From Betaproteobacteria bacterium (GTDB lineage: Bacteria > Pseudomonadota > Gammaproteobacteria > Burkholderiales > Casimicrobiaceae): 64,000 bases of DNA. The position numbers and the translations under genes are program-made. Below the pieces are notes generated by a model that was not told the DNA's origin, searched no databases, and saw only the letters and a list, made by a program, of their open reading frames with translations. Where the stretch lies: positions 744,001-808,000 of the forward strand of contig JAAFJO010000002.1 of NCBI GenBank assembly GCA_013298145.1. The letters are read 5' to 3'. Below, piece after piece: positions 63,292 through 64,000 of this stretch (positions are counted from its first letter, which is position 1; the number at the start of each line of letters is the position of its first letter).

Positions 63292-63652
63292 TCTCCTCTC
63301 CCTTTGGGAGCGGTCAACGCGGAGCGCTGGGTGAGGGCCACTTTCTTCAATAGCGGAAAGTCACTACCAAATGCTGCATTTCGCTCATCCGCACTTGCAG
63401 CGCGATCTCTCTCGGCTTGCGCACAGCTCCCCTTTGGTGGAGACCGCGGCTTTGCTGCGTACTCTCGCCTCGGCCAGTCTAGAGCGAGAGGAATCGACTT
63501 CGCCGAAGGAGCCCGCCTCGCGGTGTGACGCCAATCGTCAATGAGCACGCGCCACGAATAGAATGCGTTGAAGTAGAAACAACACGAGGCTTTGCGCACT
63601 AGCGAAGTCTCGTTCTAGCGCGTATGCGCGTCGTCCTGTTTTTGGAGCAAAC
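63292..63652. other. 361-bp gap between dnaX and ybaB
   Basis: No gene. It begins with a REP-like element (63295-63337); a further CTCCCCTTTGGTGGAG stretch near 63427 followed by CCGCGGC may be a fragment of a related repeat. The ybaB ribosome-binding site TTTGGAGCAAAC ends the gap. Confidence 0.5.
63295..63337 (+). repeat. REP-like palindromic element, second copy
   Basis: CCTCTCCCTTTGGGAGCGG, a short spacer, then a GCGCTGGGTGAGGG end. It starts 4 bp after the dnaX stop and matches the architecture of 48599-48642. Confidence 0.7.
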
Positions 63653-63979
63653 ATGTTTGGAAAAGGCGGCATGGCTGGGCTGATGCAACAAGCCCAGAAG
63701 ATGCAAGAGAACTTGAAAAAGGCGCAAGACGAAATTGCGCGCATGGAAGTCGAAGGCCAAGCTGGCGCGGGCATGGTCAAAGTCACGATGACGGGCAAGC
63801 ACGAATGCAAACGCGTGCAAATCGATCCGGGCGTGATGGACGATAAAGAAATGCTCGAGGACTTGATTACCTCCGCGATCAACGACGCCGCACGCAAACT
63901 CGAAGCATCGTCGAGCGAGAAGATGGGCGCGATGACGGGCGGGATGAATTTGCCGCCAGGAATGAAGCTTCCGTTTTGA
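63653..63979 (+). CDS. ybaB: YbaB/EbfC nucleoid-associated protein
   Basis: A 108-residue DNA-binding protein. [25 protein letters not shown] start, the [27 protein letters not shown] beta-sheet (in outline), and a [27 protein letters not shown] end are typical. It normally sits between dnaX and recR; the window ends before recR would begin. Confidence 0.95.
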   Translation: MFGKGGMAGLMQQAQKMQENLKKAQDEIARMEVEGQAGAGMVKVTMTGKHECKRVQIDPGVMDDKEMLEDLITSAINDAARKLEASSSEKMGAMTGGMNLPPGMKLPF

Positions 63980-64000
63980 TCGCACGAAATCTAGCCGTGG

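Overview
The window is a contiguous piece of a Gram-negative chromosome, most likely a betaproteobacterium near Burkholderiales. The evidence is gene order and family membership: thrB, a BPSS1780-type membrane protein and uvrD; the yhbY / rlmE-ftsH divergent pair; tig-clpP-clpX-lon-hupB-tRNA-Val-tRNA-Asp-ppiD; guaB-DUF2059-guaA; and SRP RNA-dnaX-ybaB. The genome is moderately GC-rich (judged by eye) with noticeably AT-rich intergenic gaps. I see no rRNA, no CRISPR array, no transposase and no complete prophage.

Layout. 1-9 kb: end of thrB, a membrane protein, uvrD, a dCache-GGDEF diguanylate cyclase, argA, yggX, a peroxidase-related protein, a GNAT acetyltransferase and fdxA. 9-18 kb: a LytS-type histidine kinase carrying three C-terminal TM2 domains with its LytTR regulator, a secreted repeat protein, corA, a histidine phosphatase, an orphan GspE/PilB ATPase and gnd. 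19-28 kb: a TonB-dependent receptor facing a five-gene minus-strand operon (FadR-type regulator, TRAP small and large permease subunits, TRAP binding protein, enolase-superfamily dehydratase), then a gluconokinase. With gnd on the other flank this looks like a sugar-acid uptake and catabolism locus. 28-36 kb: YhbY with a very long RGG tail, rlmE, ftsH, then hpnC-hpnD-hpnE (squalene/hopanoid synthesis) and a gamma-glutamylcyclotransferase-like gene. 36-49 kb: the protein-quality-control block and purine genes. 49-59 kb is the most accessory part: an ECF42-like sigma factor with its DGPF partner, a TetR/patatin operon divergent from a DUF2141-SDR-membrane protein operon with two palindromic operators, a LysR regulator, small enzymes, and an isolated contractile-injection-system-type sheath gene. 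59-64 kb: mltF, SRP RNA, dnaX and ybaB.

Best leads. (1) A REP-like palindromic element sits in frame inside guaA, and a second copy lies just after dnaX. (2) An orphan eCIS-type sheath gene has no baseplate, tube or ATPase gene beside it. (3) A histidine kinase is fused to three TM2 domains. (4) A short AT-rich intergenic element related to TAGCCCCAATTAAATAAGGG recurs in at least eight gaps. (5) A near-symmetric TetR control region has overlapping divergent promoters, and its TetR transcript looks leaderless; several other genes have a -10-like hexamer 6-7 nt before the start codon. (6) A 145-bp MITE-like inverted repeat lies inside the hpn operon. (7) A long structured inverted repeat follows the SRP RNA. 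All family assignments were made from sequence patterns by eye; no database search was run.
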